Positions 15,644 to 24,081 of a stretch of 64,000 nt of DNA are shown piece by piece. Numbering within the stretch: position 1 is the first letter of the stretch; the number at the start of each line of letters is the position of its first letter. Both the position numbers and the translations under genes were made by a program. The stretch is from Succiniclasticum ruminis DSM 9236 (GTDB lineage: Bacteria > Bacillota > Negativicutes > Acidaminococcales > Acidaminococcaceae): positions 21,323 to 85,322 of the forward strand of contig NZ_FONL01000010.1 of assembly GCF_900112895.1 (NCBI RefSeq). The letters run 5' to 3'. The notes beneath the pieces were generated by a model that did no database searches, had not been told where the DNA came from, and saw nothing but the letters and a program-made list of their open reading frames with translations.

Positions 15644-16871
15644 CCTTAACCTCCAATTCGTCATACCGGTAGGTCAAGCCATCCCGGACGACTTCTACAT
15701 TTTCGGAACTGCCCACCTGCTCGATGTACCGTTTCACTATCACATCGCAGAATTTTTCGTCCAGCTCTATGGTGTAGCAAATCCGGTCGGTCTGCTCACA
15801 GGCAATGAGCGTAGAACCGCTGCCACCGAACGGATCCAAGACATTAAAGTTGGACATGCTGGAATTCAGGATCGGATACGCCAACAGCGGCACCGGCTTC
15901 ATGGTCGGATGATCCGCATTCTTCTTCGGTTTGTCAAACTCCCAAATTGTTGATTCTTTTCGTCCTGTGTACCATTCATGTTTGCCGGTTTTCTTCCAGC
16001 CGAACAGGATGGGTTCGTGCTTCCACTGATACGGAGACCTGCCCAAAACGAGGCTTTGCTTGACCCAGATGCAGGTTCCGGACAAATAAAAACCCGCATC
16101 GCTAAAAGCTTTGCGGAAGTTGAGTCCCTCTGTATCTGCGTGGAACACATAGATGCTGGCATTGTCCGTCATCACCTGTTCCATATTTGTAAAGGCCGCC
16201 AACAGGAACTGATAAAAGTCATCGTTGTTCATGTTGTCGTTCTTGATTTTTCCGGCGGTGCCTTCGTAGTTGACGTTGTACGGAGGGTCGGTCACCACCA
16301 GGTTCGCCCTGTGACCACACATCAATGCGTCATAAGATTTCTCGTCCGTGCTGTCCCCGCAGTACAGCCGGTGCCGGCCTAATTTCCACAGGTCGCCACG
16401 CCGGGTCATGCAGGGTTTCTTCAGTTCTGCGTCAACATCAAAATCATCATCCTTGACGCCATTTTTTATATCGTCTTTAAACAGATCATCCAATTCCGCT
16501 GCCTCAAAGCCGGTAAGCGACACATCAAAGTCCGCTGCCTGCAAATCGTAAATCAGTGCCTGCAACTTTCCTTTGTCCCAATCGCCGCTGATTTTGTTCA
16601 ACGCTACGTTGAGCGCCTTTTCCTTTTCCGGTGGGAAGTCCACTACTACACAGTCCAATTCAGTAATGCCCAAGTCGCGCAGCACTTTCCAGCGTTGGTG
16701 GCCTCCAACGATGTTCCCTGTCTGTTTGTTCCAAATCACCGGCTCCACGTAACCGAATTCCTGAATACTGCGTTTCAGCTTTTCATACTCCGGGTCACCC
16801 GGCTGCAAGTCCTTCCTTGGGTTATAGTCCGCCGGGATAAGCTCGTCCAGCTTTTTTGTGATGATTTCCAT
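15612..16871 (-). CDS. ParB-domain DNA methyltransferase (N6A/N4C, DPPY type)
   Basis: A 419-residue fusion. Residues 1-100 form a ParB/Sulfiredoxin-like domain (LIPADYNPRK, the EFGYVEPVIWN segment, GGHQRWKVLRDLG). Residues 150-419 are an amino-methyltransferase with VVTDPPYNVNYEG (motif IV) and LDPFGGSGSTLIACEQTDR (motif I, C-terminal), a beta-class order. It would methylate adenine N6 or cytosine N4. This fusion is widespread in Firmicute phages. It overlaps the C5 methyltransferase by 32 bases, so both are co-translated. Confidence 0.93.
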   Translation of the reverse strand: MEIITKKLDELIPADYNPRKDLQPGDPEYEKLKRSIQEFGYVEPVIWNKQTGNIVGGHQRWKVLRDLGITELDCVVVDFPPEKEKALNVALNKISGDWDKGKLQALIYDLQAADFDVSLTGFEAAELDDLFKDDIKNGVKDDDFDVDAELKKPCMTRRGDLWKLGRHRLYCGDSTDEKSYDALMCGHRANLVVTDPPYNVNYEGTAGKIKNDNMNNDDFYQFLLAAFTNMEQVMTDNASIYVFHADTEGLNFRKAFSDAGFYLSGTCIWVKQSLVLGRSPYQWKHEPILFGWKKTGKHEWYTGRKESTIWEFDKPKKNADHPTMKPVPLLAYPILNSSMSNFNVLDPFGGSGSTLIACEQTDRICYTIELDEKFCDVIVKRYIEQVGSSENVEVVRDGLTYRYDELEVKDGNTDAGESV

Positions 16872-16907
16872 CCTGCCTCCTTCTCGGCAGGAGTGGTCAC
16901 CCGCCGA

Positions 16908-17300
16908 CTAATATGTAATAGTTTTAATTCGCAATCCGTACTTTTCCGCAAGCCGAACCATCGATGCCGTTCCCCGGCTTTTCCCGTCCCAGAATGCAAC
17001 GAGCATCCCGTCACGTTCTGTGGCATATTCCGCCATCTTCCGGTTGCGGATAGGCCCCGCGGCCTTCCCGTATGCCAACCAGTCAGCCGGAAACCGTTTC
17101 ACCGGAATCCCATGCTCCGTTGCGTAATGTTCGCCCAGGGCATCCGCCCCACGGCAGCATCCCGATACGATTTGCACTTCGGAAAATGTGTATTTTTCCA
17201 GAACCGCGTCCAGGGTTTGCGACAGGAGTGCATAGTCTGTGAAATCCCGTCCTCCCGCCACGATGATCCTGACCTGTTTACCAAATAATGTAGTAGTCAT
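16908..17300 (-). CDS. DUF2493 / SLOG-fold protein
   Basis: A protein of about 130 residues with the SLOG-family pattern: RIIVAGGRDFTDY (nucleotide-binding start), QIVSGCCRGADALGEHYA, and PIRNRKMAEYATERDGMLVAFW. DUF2493 proteins are Rossmann-like nucleotide-binding domains frequent in phages and possibly sense or process a nucleotide ligand. AAGGAGG 8 bases before ATG 17300 fixes the start. It lies between two ParB-domain modification genes, so a role with nucleotides or modified DNA is plausible but unproven. Confidence 0.85.
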   Translation of the reverse strand: MTTTLFGKQVRIIVAGGRDFTDYALLSQTLDAVLEKYTFSEVQIVSGCCRGADALGEHYATEHGIPVKRFPADWLAYGKAAGPIRNRKMAEYATERDGMLVAFWDGKSRGTASMVRLAEKYGLRIKTITY

Positions 17301-17385
17301 GTGTATGCCCTCCTTTTCCGGGTCAGACACATATTCCCGTACTATCCGGTAAATAGCAAGTCAGTTTTCAAGTATACTTTCTGTG

Positions 17386-18279
17386 TCACTGGTTCCGTAT
17401 GGCTACCACAACAAGCACCGTGTGGCCTTTCTCGAGCAAAAGCTGCCGCGTCTCCCGGATGGTGATGCCTGTCGTGATGATGTCATCAAACAGGATGACG
17501 TTCGGTTCCACGGGGTCGCGGTTCAGGATGAACTCCGGCTCGATGCGGCTCCGGTTCTTTGTCAGTACCACATCCTCATAAAACTGGATGCCCAGTTCCT
17601 CTTCCGCCAACTTGCATATCTCGGTAGCGAAGTGGAAACCCGTCTGGTGCCGTCTCCGTGGGGTTGTACATAAACACCAGCGATTTCGGGCAAGGTTGTC
17701 ACCCAGGCTGCGTTCCAGGTAGTCCGCAAGGTTGAAGGCGAACGGCCGTACCGCACTCGGGTCAGCCTTGATCTCTTCCAGCGGCCTGCCTTTCTTCCCC
17801 GTCGCGAAAAACGTGGTATAAAAAAAGCCGGCCTTTTCCCGCGTCACTATGTGCTGTTTCATGTCGCACAGCTTTGCGGAAACTTTCCAGCTTTCCCGTT
17901 TCGTGTATTCATTTGGATTTTCGAAGCCGAATTGGCTCATATCAAGACTGATGTCATCCAGTTCTGCCGCCAACAGGTCGTTCAGCCACAGGGAATCTTC
18001 CCCGGCTTTGTTGTCTGCCAGCCGATACGCCTTCGCCTGTTCCGGCGTCAGGTTCCTTGCGTAGATGACCGGGACTGTCGGAAGCCCCAGCTTCTTTGCC
18101 GCCCGATAACGGGTGTGGCCGGCAAGGATGATGCCGTGGTCGTCACAGACGATAGGCTGGAGGAAACCGAACTCCCGGATACTCTCCGCCACCTTATCCA
18201 CCGATTTGGTGTTGTCCCTGGGATTGTTCCCATACGGATATATCGTCCCTATTGGCACCTGTTGCATCTGCTGTGCCAT
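17386..18279 (-). CDS. ParB-like domain fused to a phosphoribosyltransferase
   Basis: A 297-residue two-domain protein. Residues 1-110 match the ParB/Srx fold (IGTIYPYGNNPRDN, then a EFGFLQPIVCDDHGIILAGHTRYRAAKKLG segment). Residues 180-297 form a phosphoribosyltransferase-like domain with the 13-residue PRPP-binding motif VILFDDIITTGIT near the C-terminus and an upstream CTTPRRRHQTGFHFA stretch like those of ComF-type PRTases. The fusion next to two DNA methyltransferases suggests chemistry on nucleobases or DNA ends. I know no experimental function. An alternative is a ComF-like remnant. Confidence 0.8.
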   Translation of the reverse strand: MAQQMQQVPIGTIYPYGNNPRDNTKSVDKVAESIREFGFLQPIVCDDHGIILAGHTRYRAAKKLGLPTVPVIYARNLTPEQAKAYRLADNKAGEDSLWLNDLLAAELDDISLDMSQFGFENPNEYTKRESWKVSAKLCDMKQHIVTREKAGFFYTTFFATGKKGRPLEEIKADPSAVRPFAFNLADYLERSLGDNLARNRWCLCTTPRRRHQTGFHFATEICKLAEEELGIQFYEDVVLTKNRSRIEPEFILNRDPVEPNVILFDDIITTGITIRETRQLLLEKGHTVLVVVAIRNQ

Positions 18280-18443
18280 GTGTGTACCTCTCTTTGTTCT
18301 TTTCGAAGCAGCCGCTGCAGCCCTTTTTCCGCTTCAGCCACATTGCCTTTGACGGCCTGCCCTTTCAAAGTTCTGTACTGTTGTGGCGTCAGATATTTTT
18401 TGCACAGCTTCAGCTGATGCATAAACTCATACACGTTCATCCC
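18249..18443 (-). CDS. Small conserved phage protein
   Basis: A 64-residue helical, basic protein (MNVYEFMHQLKLCKKYLTPQ, then QYRTLKGQAVKGN and AEKGLQRLLRKE). Similar small proteins lie near terminase genes in many Firmicute prophages, but no function is known to me. The ATG at 18443 follows AGGAAGGGG and overlaps the end of terS by seven bases. Its end overlaps the ParB-PRTase start by about 30 bases, so the three genes are coupled. Confidence 0.65.
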   Translation of the reverse strand, partial: GMNVYEFMHQLKLCKKYLTPQQYRTLKGQAVKGNVAEAEKGLQRLLRKEQREVHTWHSRCNRCQ

Positions 18444-18994
18444 ATACGCCCCTTCCTGGCCATCAGCAGTTTTTCCATCAAATCGTCCTGTGGACTTTCC
18501 CCGCCATACTCGCTGGCGCAGTTCTCTTTCACGATTTGGAATATCTCCATCCAAATCCGGTTCGCCTGGGATTTGTAGTCCTCCCCCATGGCCACGAACG
18601 GGCTTCTCTGCGCCTTGCCCGTTGTGGGATGCTTCGCAAGGTGACCAAATTCCGTCACCGCTGCCTCACACTGCATCCACCGGGCATAACTCATGGAATA
18701 CATTTCTAAAAGCTGCTTTGAAATTAAAGAGGAGCAACCCCTTTCATGGAGCCACTCCCACGCTTCTTTATATATTTCATCCGCCTGCAGCGGTTTTCCG
18801 TCTTTTTGTACCGCCGACAACATTTCGGAAGGCTTCGGCATCTCCTGCCCTTCCAGCTCGGCTGCGTTATCAAAATTTATGACCGTGATGGTGCGTTTAC
18901 CAGGGTTGCCTTCCATAATCTTGTCCGCCAGCGGCTTTTTCTTCGCCCCGGCACCTGGCCTGGCACCTCCACGGTTCGTTCCGTCCTTCGCCAA
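18437..18994 (-). CDS. terS: Terminase small subunit, P27 family
   Basis: A 185-residue DNA-recognition subunit of the packaging motor. The P27 features are the basic glycine-rich N-terminus (GGARPGAGAKKKPLAD), NPGKRTI, a helical core (ADEIYKEAWEWLHERG) and FGHLAKHPTTGKAQRSPFVAM. The start appears to be TTG with GGAG about 10 bases upstream. It is separated from terL by the modification and DUF block, an order that recurs in related prophages rather than a unique insertion. Confidence 0.9.
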   Translation of the reverse strand: MAKDGTNRGGARPGAGAKKKPLADKIMEGNPGKRTITVINFDNAAELEGQEMPKPSEMLSAVQKDGKPLQADEIYKEAWEWLHERGCSSLISKQLLEMYSMSYARWMQCEAAVTEFGHLAKHPTTGKAQRSPFVAMGEDYKSQANRIWMEIFQIVKENCASEYGGESPQDDLMEKLLMARKGRMG

Positions 18995-19117
18995 ATTTCA
19001 TCAACTCCTGTTCCTGGGACCTATTACCCTGTTTGATTCTGCGTTTTTGTTTACGCGACCCCCCGCCCGGTCTGATTTCCAGCCTCCCTTGAGGTCAGGA
19101 ACCCCCCTGGGGTGCGT

Positions 19118-19498
19118 TTAAATGCCCGAGCATTTGCCCCGGTACTTACGGAACCTGTCTCCCATCTCCACGCTTATCCTGGAGTGGCAGGGTTTGCACA
19201 GCGCCATAAGGTTCTCCTCGTCGTTCGTACCACCGTGACCCAGGGGAAGGATGTGGTGGACCTCCGTCGCCACGGTCAGCCTGCCTTCCTTCCTGCACTG
19301 CTCACACAGAGGGTGTGCGGCAAGGAACCTGGCACGGATCTTCTGCCATGCGCTGCCGTACCTCCTCTTCGCCACAGGGTCACGGCCATACTTCTCGTAG
19401 CGCCTGCTCTCCAGCTTCCTGTGCTCCTCGCAGTACCGTTCATCCGTCAGTCGCGGGCAGCCTGGGTACCGGCACGGGTGCTTCGGCTTCCTCGGCAT
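19118..19498 (-). CDS. HNH endonuclease, terminase-associated
   Basis: A 126-residue HNH nuclease. CRYPGCPRLTDERYCEEH is a zinc-binding start. The HNH core runs from HPLCEQCRKEGRLTVATEV through HHILPLGHGGTNDEENL to ALCKPCHSRI. Such nucleases next to terS are needed for cos cleavage and packaging in HK97-type phages. ATG 19498 has GGAGG 8 bases upstream; two upstream starts are less well placed. It is the first gene of the packaging side. Confidence 0.92.
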   Translation of the reverse strand: MPRKPKHPCRYPGCPRLTDERYCEEHRKLESRRYEKYGRDPVAKRRYGSAWQKIRARFLAAHPLCEQCRKEGRLTVATEVHHILPLGHGGTNDEENLMALCKPCHSRISVEMGDRFRKYRGKCSGI

Positions 19499-19747
19499 CC
19501 CCATCACCTCCGGGCATAGAAAAAGCCCACGGAAGATTCGCTCTCCCGCGGGCCGCTCCATATTCTCATACTTTTGTCATTATAATTATATCACAAACCC
19601 TGTGTGCAAATCTCTGCAAAAAGGTGAAAGGTTTCATTTTTTTCTAAAACTCATCACCATTTTGCACCTTTTTGCACACTGCGAAACATGGTCTGTTTCC
19701 CATCACCAACTGTGCCAGGAACTGTCAGAAGCAAAAGTGCTTCAAAC

Positions 19748-19891
19748 CCAGTAACCACGGGCTTATGTCATACTTTGACAGTGCTATCCTTAACTTTTAC
19801 TATAGGGATTTTTTATTTTTCCCCTATAAAAGTTATATATAAGAGTGTCAGACAGTGACATAAGTAGTGCCAAACCCTAGATGGTTACTGG
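19748..19891. repeat. 144-bp stepped palindrome in a 700-bp non-coding gap
   Basis: Nested arms surround a T-rich loop at 19808-19821: AACTTTTA/ATAGGG with CCCTATAAAAGTT (19822-19834), CTTATGTCA (19762) with TGACATAAG (19856), and CCAGTAACCA (19748-19757) with TGGTTACTGG (19882-19891). TGTCA/TGACA boxes recur across 19720-19950, including an ATGACAG...CTGTCAT repeat at 19931-19950. A TTGACA-17-TACTAT promoter-like pair lies on the plus strand at 19775-19803. The 19562-20258 gap has no credible gene. It may be an operator cluster, origin or structured RNA. Confidence 0.6.
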
Positions 19892-19992
19892 CTTTGACAC
19901 AGTTTCATAAATTGATTCGTGCGACATATTATGACAGTCTATGCTGTCATACTTAAATATAGTGTTTTAGCCTGCCTGTTTCTTGTAGCAAC

Positions 19993-20023
19993 AAAAAACG
20001 CCCGCCTCGTTTCCGGAGCGGGC
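19993..20023 (-). terminator. Intrinsic terminator of the PLD-ATPase cassette
   Basis: GCCCGC (20000-20005) pairs with GCGGGC (20018-20023), and six T residues follow on the minus strand. It lies downstream of the resolvase-like gene and closes the transcription unit that starts near 25.75 kb. Confidence 0.8.
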
Positions 20024-20258
20024 ATCTTGTCACCTATTATTTTTTCGCTTTCCTCGCGGCTTTCTTTGTGAATTACTCTTGTGTTATATCACCTGAATAA
20101 GAAGGTCATATTTAACCGCAAAGGTTTGAATGTATTTAAGAAAAGACTCCCCACACTAGAAAGGAACATTAAACACCAAACTCTCAGGCAAATCACCAAC
20201 AAAATCTTACACAACATCCACAAATTATGGAAAATCCTGTCCAACATTTTGATTCTCC

Positions 20259-20867
20259 TTACACGCTTTTAAATGTATCAAAAAATTTATTGTTTTCTTC
20301 CATCATCTGCCTGTATTCGGTTATCAAATTATAGAAGGTAGCCCGTTTCAGTCCTGTTTTTTCCAAGAAATCCTTGGATGCTATCTTTCCATTTTCCCAC
20401 TGTTCATATAACTCTGCCCAGTTTTCGGGGAACTCTATGCGGCTTCTCCCCGCGTTTGATTTCCTGTTTTCAGGCATCTTCACAATCCGTTTCCCAGCCT
20501 GCGCCAGGATCGATTGCTGTATCGTCTGCAGGATTGCCTGATTTAACGGTTCTGATACACCCCATATGTATGTCGTCTTAAAATCATATATGAGCAGGAT
20601 ACGGGGCTTCTTTATAAACCAATCCAACTGCGTGACAACCTCGGCTTCATTCAGACCTAACGACGCGGGATTGGTTATGATGCACACATCATCTTCCTGC
20701 AGCATGTCCTTCAACTTTTCCAACTCTGCAAAACTCCGCCGTGGCTCACGACTGATATAAATCTCGCGATGCTTATAAAACACGCCTATGCTCTGCAACA
20801 CATACTGCAGTTCTTCTATCCTGTCTTCCTGTTTCGCGTAAAGATATATATTTCCTATCCTGTTCAT
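20259..20867 (-). CDS. Resolvase-like DNA-binding protein lacking the catalytic serine
   Basis: A protein of about 202 residues. The N-terminal 100 residues resemble the serine-recombinase catalytic fold (IGNIYLYAKQEDRIEELQYV, then LKDMLQEDDVCIITNPASLG), but the usual YARVSxxxQ serine segment reads YAKQEDR. It is therefore probably not a recombinase. The C-terminus holds a resolvase-type helix-turn-helix (GKIASKDFLEKTGLKRATFY). The start at 20867 follows AGGTGGTGA and the gene overlaps nothing, lying 14 bases after the 1050-residue gene. A regulator of the cassette or of the adjoining palindrome is a reasonable guess. Confidence 0.7.
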   Translation of the reverse strand: MNRIGNIYLYAKQEDRIEELQYVLQSIGVFYKHREIYISREPRRSFAELEKLKDMLQEDDVCIITNPASLGLNEAEVVTQLDWFIKKPRILLIYDFKTTYIWGVSEPLNQAILQTIQQSILAQAGKRIVKMPENRKSNAGRSRIEFPENWAELYEQWENGKIASKDFLEKTGLKRATFYNLITEYRQMMEENNKFFDTFKSV

Positions 20868-20880
20868 CAAATCACCACCT

Positions 20881-23800
20881 TTATGAAAGCAGGTTCTTGA
20901 TTTTGGCACGCAAGCCCGTATCAAACTTAAAGCCTAAAAAATACTCCAGTTCCATACGGTCAAACCGTATCTTTGCACAATTCGTATCCGGTATTATGGT
21001 CGCACAAAGCTCGTTGGGAAGGGAATTTGCCCACTTCGTGCACAGTTTTTCACCTATGTTTTTATCCAGACAAATTATAACAAATTTTTCCTCAACCTTA
21101 AACATCTTTCTATTAGACCGATAAAGATCCTTTATTTCGTCCAATGCCTCTTCATAAGTAGGACGCGAATTATCACCATAATCCTCATCCCATGATAACA
21201 CCTTCATATATTTTGGAACTTCATACCCATACTGACGAATAATATCCAAAATAATTTCCGAAGACCGTTTCATCAGTTCCGGAGAATATGTATCAGACAA
21301 ATCTTTGCTTGTGTCAATCTTATCTAGTTCGTCAATCACATAAGGAAGCATCATAGACAGATATTTCCGATAAAACGCGTTTCCCATCCTATGAATGATA
21401 TGACCGCCTAATGTCTCATATTCCCTGCGAATCTGTTTACTGGGGAACTTAATATTATAAGTCAGGAAAATCATCCGTTTACGGAGTTCTTTTTTAGGAG
21501 ACGGATTATCATTACTGGCAAAGATAACCAACGGCTGGTTTTCGCGCATATGTTCTTCGCAACTTTGCGGGGACTTAATCATTTTACCAAATGAACTGAC
21601 AAAATATTTATCTACTTCGTCAACAAAAATAGGAATACATTGATGAGACTCCTGGTAAGCAGCTAAATGGTCTCCTTTTGATACCGTTTTAGTACCCAAT
21701 TGCTCATATTTATATCCGTTAACTTCTTTTCCCGTCATCATCTTTAATCCCAGTCTTACCATAAATGTTTTCCCGCCGTCAGCTTTTGAATTTAAAAGCA
21801 TGTACAGCGGAAGGGCTGATAATCCTTCAATTTTCTTGACTTTAGCCCTGCAACGGAATATGGCATTAAAAACAGAAGAAAACATGGCGTTCAATAGTTT
21901 AAAATGATTGTGCTGTGCCGGCAAGATATTTCTAACCGGAACAAAACTCTTATAGTTTTCAAATGCCCCCAGCAAAAGCGATATATCCGTTTTCACTTCG
22001 TCATCAGAAGGGGACAAGTCTAATTCCTCATTACCAATGAAAACTTTATGAGCGCCGTAATCTATATTCATTCGGGGATAACCTTCAGATATCTGTTCCA
22101 CTGTAACTTTTTTCAAACGGCACGTTTCTTCATTTACAAGAATTTTGTTTATCGTTTTAGCCGTAATTACTACATAGCCGTCTTTATTTTCCTTTAGCCT
22201 GGTGTTCTTTAAACATTCCTTGTACAGCGGTTCAAACTCTTCCATATCCTTATTGTAATTTACAATAGTTAACTTTGTTTCTGGATTATCAACTTTTTGA
22301 ACAACAATCGCAGTATCCACATATTTCGTTGCCTCTTCAATAATGGGATTCTCTTTAAGAGAAACTGGATCATTTTCATTCATAACCGCAGTATCTTCCT
22401 GTACGTTGGCATCTAAAACCACAGAAGAAGATAAGCTCTGTATTGTCTTAAAATCCTGTAAAACCATCTCATAAAATTCGTTATCGTCACAGAACGGATA
22501 ATCTTCAATATGATGGTTCACATTCCATGCCGAGCCGGACAAATTAGCAGAAGGAAAAATAACGCGGGTGCGACCATCATCTGCTTTCAATAAATAAATC
22601 TTCCTGTGGTCACACAGAAATTTAGGACATTTAATGTTTACCTCGCCTTCGATAACACGTTTCGCAAATTCCTGATTATTACAAGCCAGTCGTTTCACGT
22701 TATGAGCGGACGCCAATATATATGCCATTTGTTCTGTAAGGGATTTATTAATCTTTTCACTCAAAAATTCGGCACCGACCACGATATCCACAGTTTTAAA
22801 TTTACTGCTCAATCTGGCTGCAAAGTTAAAATCAAACGAAAATGTAATTACCTTCAAATCTGTGTATTCGCCTTCAAATAGATCCAAAGGATCTTGAAAC
22901 AGCATCTCTTTAAAGTTCATGGAATAACATCTTGCCTTAAATCTATCTGTTCCTGCGCACACAAATAAAATTTTCTCACACGTAAACGTGTGCGGAAATT
23001 TTTCTTTTATTACTTCAGCAACCTCAGTCAGATTTTTACAATTTTCAAACTCAACAACTTCCGTAAGATGAATATCCTTATTGTAATCCGTGACCACGAA
23101 GTCTGTATCCTGGTTAGAAATATTTGGTAACGCATTCCAGTTCCAAACCCCAATCGCAGAATCAACATCTGGACCGTTCTTCCAGAACAAGCTTTTACGG
23201 TTTTCGAAGTATTTAGGTTTATTAGGGTCAAACATAAAAATCCTGATTTCCCCATTAACTATATCAGCAATGCGATTAATCCATCTTTTTTCAGCAAAAT
23301 GGTCTTGTTTCACCTGCCCAATAGATATATGCTGAAATTTGTTTTCGACAATATTTTCTTCATCGTCAGCGTAATTCGCCAAATCTCTATAGTGGTCTAA
23401 CTCGGACTGTATTGCTGTAATGTTTTTGTCTTTACTTTCTAATTCTGCTTGTAATTGAACAATCTCATCATTAGTTGCATTATATTTTGTTTCTACAGCA
23501 GTCAAGGTTTGTTCTTTTTCTCTAATGACTTCTTCTAATTCATTTATTCTATTATTTGCCTTAACTAATTCCTCCTTAATTTCACTAATAGCGTTAGTTG
23601 TATTCGAAAACTTCACTTTTGGCTGTATCAAAAGCACGTCTTTAAAAAGTTTAATATAATCCTTGCTCCTAGTATCATTGGTAAGTTTAAAATACAAATC
23701 TACATTCTCGTTAAAAACACTTATCGGAATTGTTTTTAAAAGGGCTTCGTTTTTTGACAACCCTTCATCTTCAAGTTTTTTACTATATACATTAATCTCT

Positions 23801-24033
23801 CTTAACCATTTCCGAACCACCTCTGTCATAAAACGATTGATGAAAGGTTTTTCTATGTTATTTATTACTAGTGTAATCGTATCCTTATCCGATAACTTTG
23901 CAGCACGGAATCCTGGTCGTATATGAGCAAACTCTTTAGAGTTTTGTTCAAAACATTTACGTATCTCAGAAAGATCTATTTGCTTGCATAAATATTTGAT
24001 TTCCTCTTTTGTTAAACTAGTAAGTACTATCAT
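20881..24033 (-). CDS. Large coiled-coil / PLD-like / ATPase fusion, candidate defence effector
   Basis: A 1050-residue protein I cannot assign to a named system. Residues 1-140 form an unknown helical domain and 148-218 a coiled coil. Residues 395-530 are PLD-like, with DHRKIYLL (H476, K478) and FPSANLSGSAW. Residues 700-900 are a P-loop ATPase with Walker A-like SKADGGKT (749-756), Walker B PIFVDEVD (801-808), sensor-like ASNDN (839-843) and arginines at 851-853, most like SF3/AAA replicative or phage-type ATPases. The C-terminal 150 residues are unknown. It is AT-rich, follows the CoiA-like gene by 48 bases and shares its promoter. ATP-controlled nuclease action is inferred. Confidence 0.7.
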   Translation of the reverse strand: MIVLTSLTKEEIKYLCKQIDLSEIRKCFEQNSKEFAHIRPGFRAAKLSDKDTITLVINNIEKPFINRFMTEVVRKWLREINVYSKKLEDEGLSKNEALLKTIPISVFNENVDLYFKLTNDTRSKDYIKLFKDVLLIQPKVKFSNTTNAISEIKEELVKANNRINELEEVIREKEQTLTAVETKYNATNDEIVQLQAELESKDKNITAIQSELDHYRDLANYADDEENIVENKFQHISIGQVKQDHFAEKRWINRIADIVNGEIRIFMFDPNKPKYFENRKSLFWKNGPDVDSAIGVWNWNALPNISNQDTDFVVTDYNKDIHLTEVVEFENCKNLTEVAEVIKEKFPHTFTCEKILFVCAGTDRFKARCYSMNFKEMLFQDPLDLFEGEYTDLKVITFSFDFNFAARLSSKFKTVDIVVGAEFLSEKINKSLTEQMAYILASAHNVKRLACNNQEFAKRVIEGEVNIKCPKFLCDHRKIYLLKADDGRTRVIFPSANLSGSAWNVNHHIEDYPFCDDNEFYEMVLQDFKTIQSLSSSVVLDANVQEDTAVMNENDPVSLKENPIIEEATKYVDTAIVVQKVDNPETKLTIVNYNKDMEEFEPLYKECLKNTRLKENKDGYVVITAKTINKILVNEETCRLKKVTVEQISEGYPRMNIDYGAHKVFIGNEELDLSPSDDEVKTDISLLLGAFENYKSFVPVRNILPAQHNHFKLLNAMFSSVFNAIFRCRAKVKKIEGLSALPLYMLLNSKADGGKTFMVRLGLKMMTGKEVNGYKYEQLGTKTVSKGDHLAAYQESHQCIPIFVDEVDKYFVSSFGKMIKSPQSCEEHMRENQPLVIFASNDNPSPKKELRKRMIFLTYNIKFPSKQIRREYETLGGHIIHRMGNAFYRKYLSMMLPYVIDELDKIDTSKDLSDTYSPELMKRSSEIILDIIRQYGYEVPKYMKVLSWDEDYGDNSRPTYEEALDEIKDLYRSNRKMFKVEEKFVIICLDKNIGEKLCTKWANSLPNELCATIIPDTNCAKIRFDRMELEYFLGFKFDTGLRAKIKNLLS

Positions 24034-24081
24034 TTATTAAACCCCTTTCGATTCATTTTTAGAAAAGAAAAAAAGTAAAAC

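Noticed and set aside
11335..18994. Insertion of a foreign block between terS and terL
   Set aside because: The same order (HNH, terS, ParB/methyltransferases, DUF4314, DUF5049, terL) recurs in Firmicute prophages as far as I know, so it is probably ancestral.
20081..20272. Small plus-strand frame in the 20-kb gap
   Set aside because: It has no ribosome binding site, low-complexity lysine/asparagine composition, and overlaps the end of the minus-strand resolvase-like gene.
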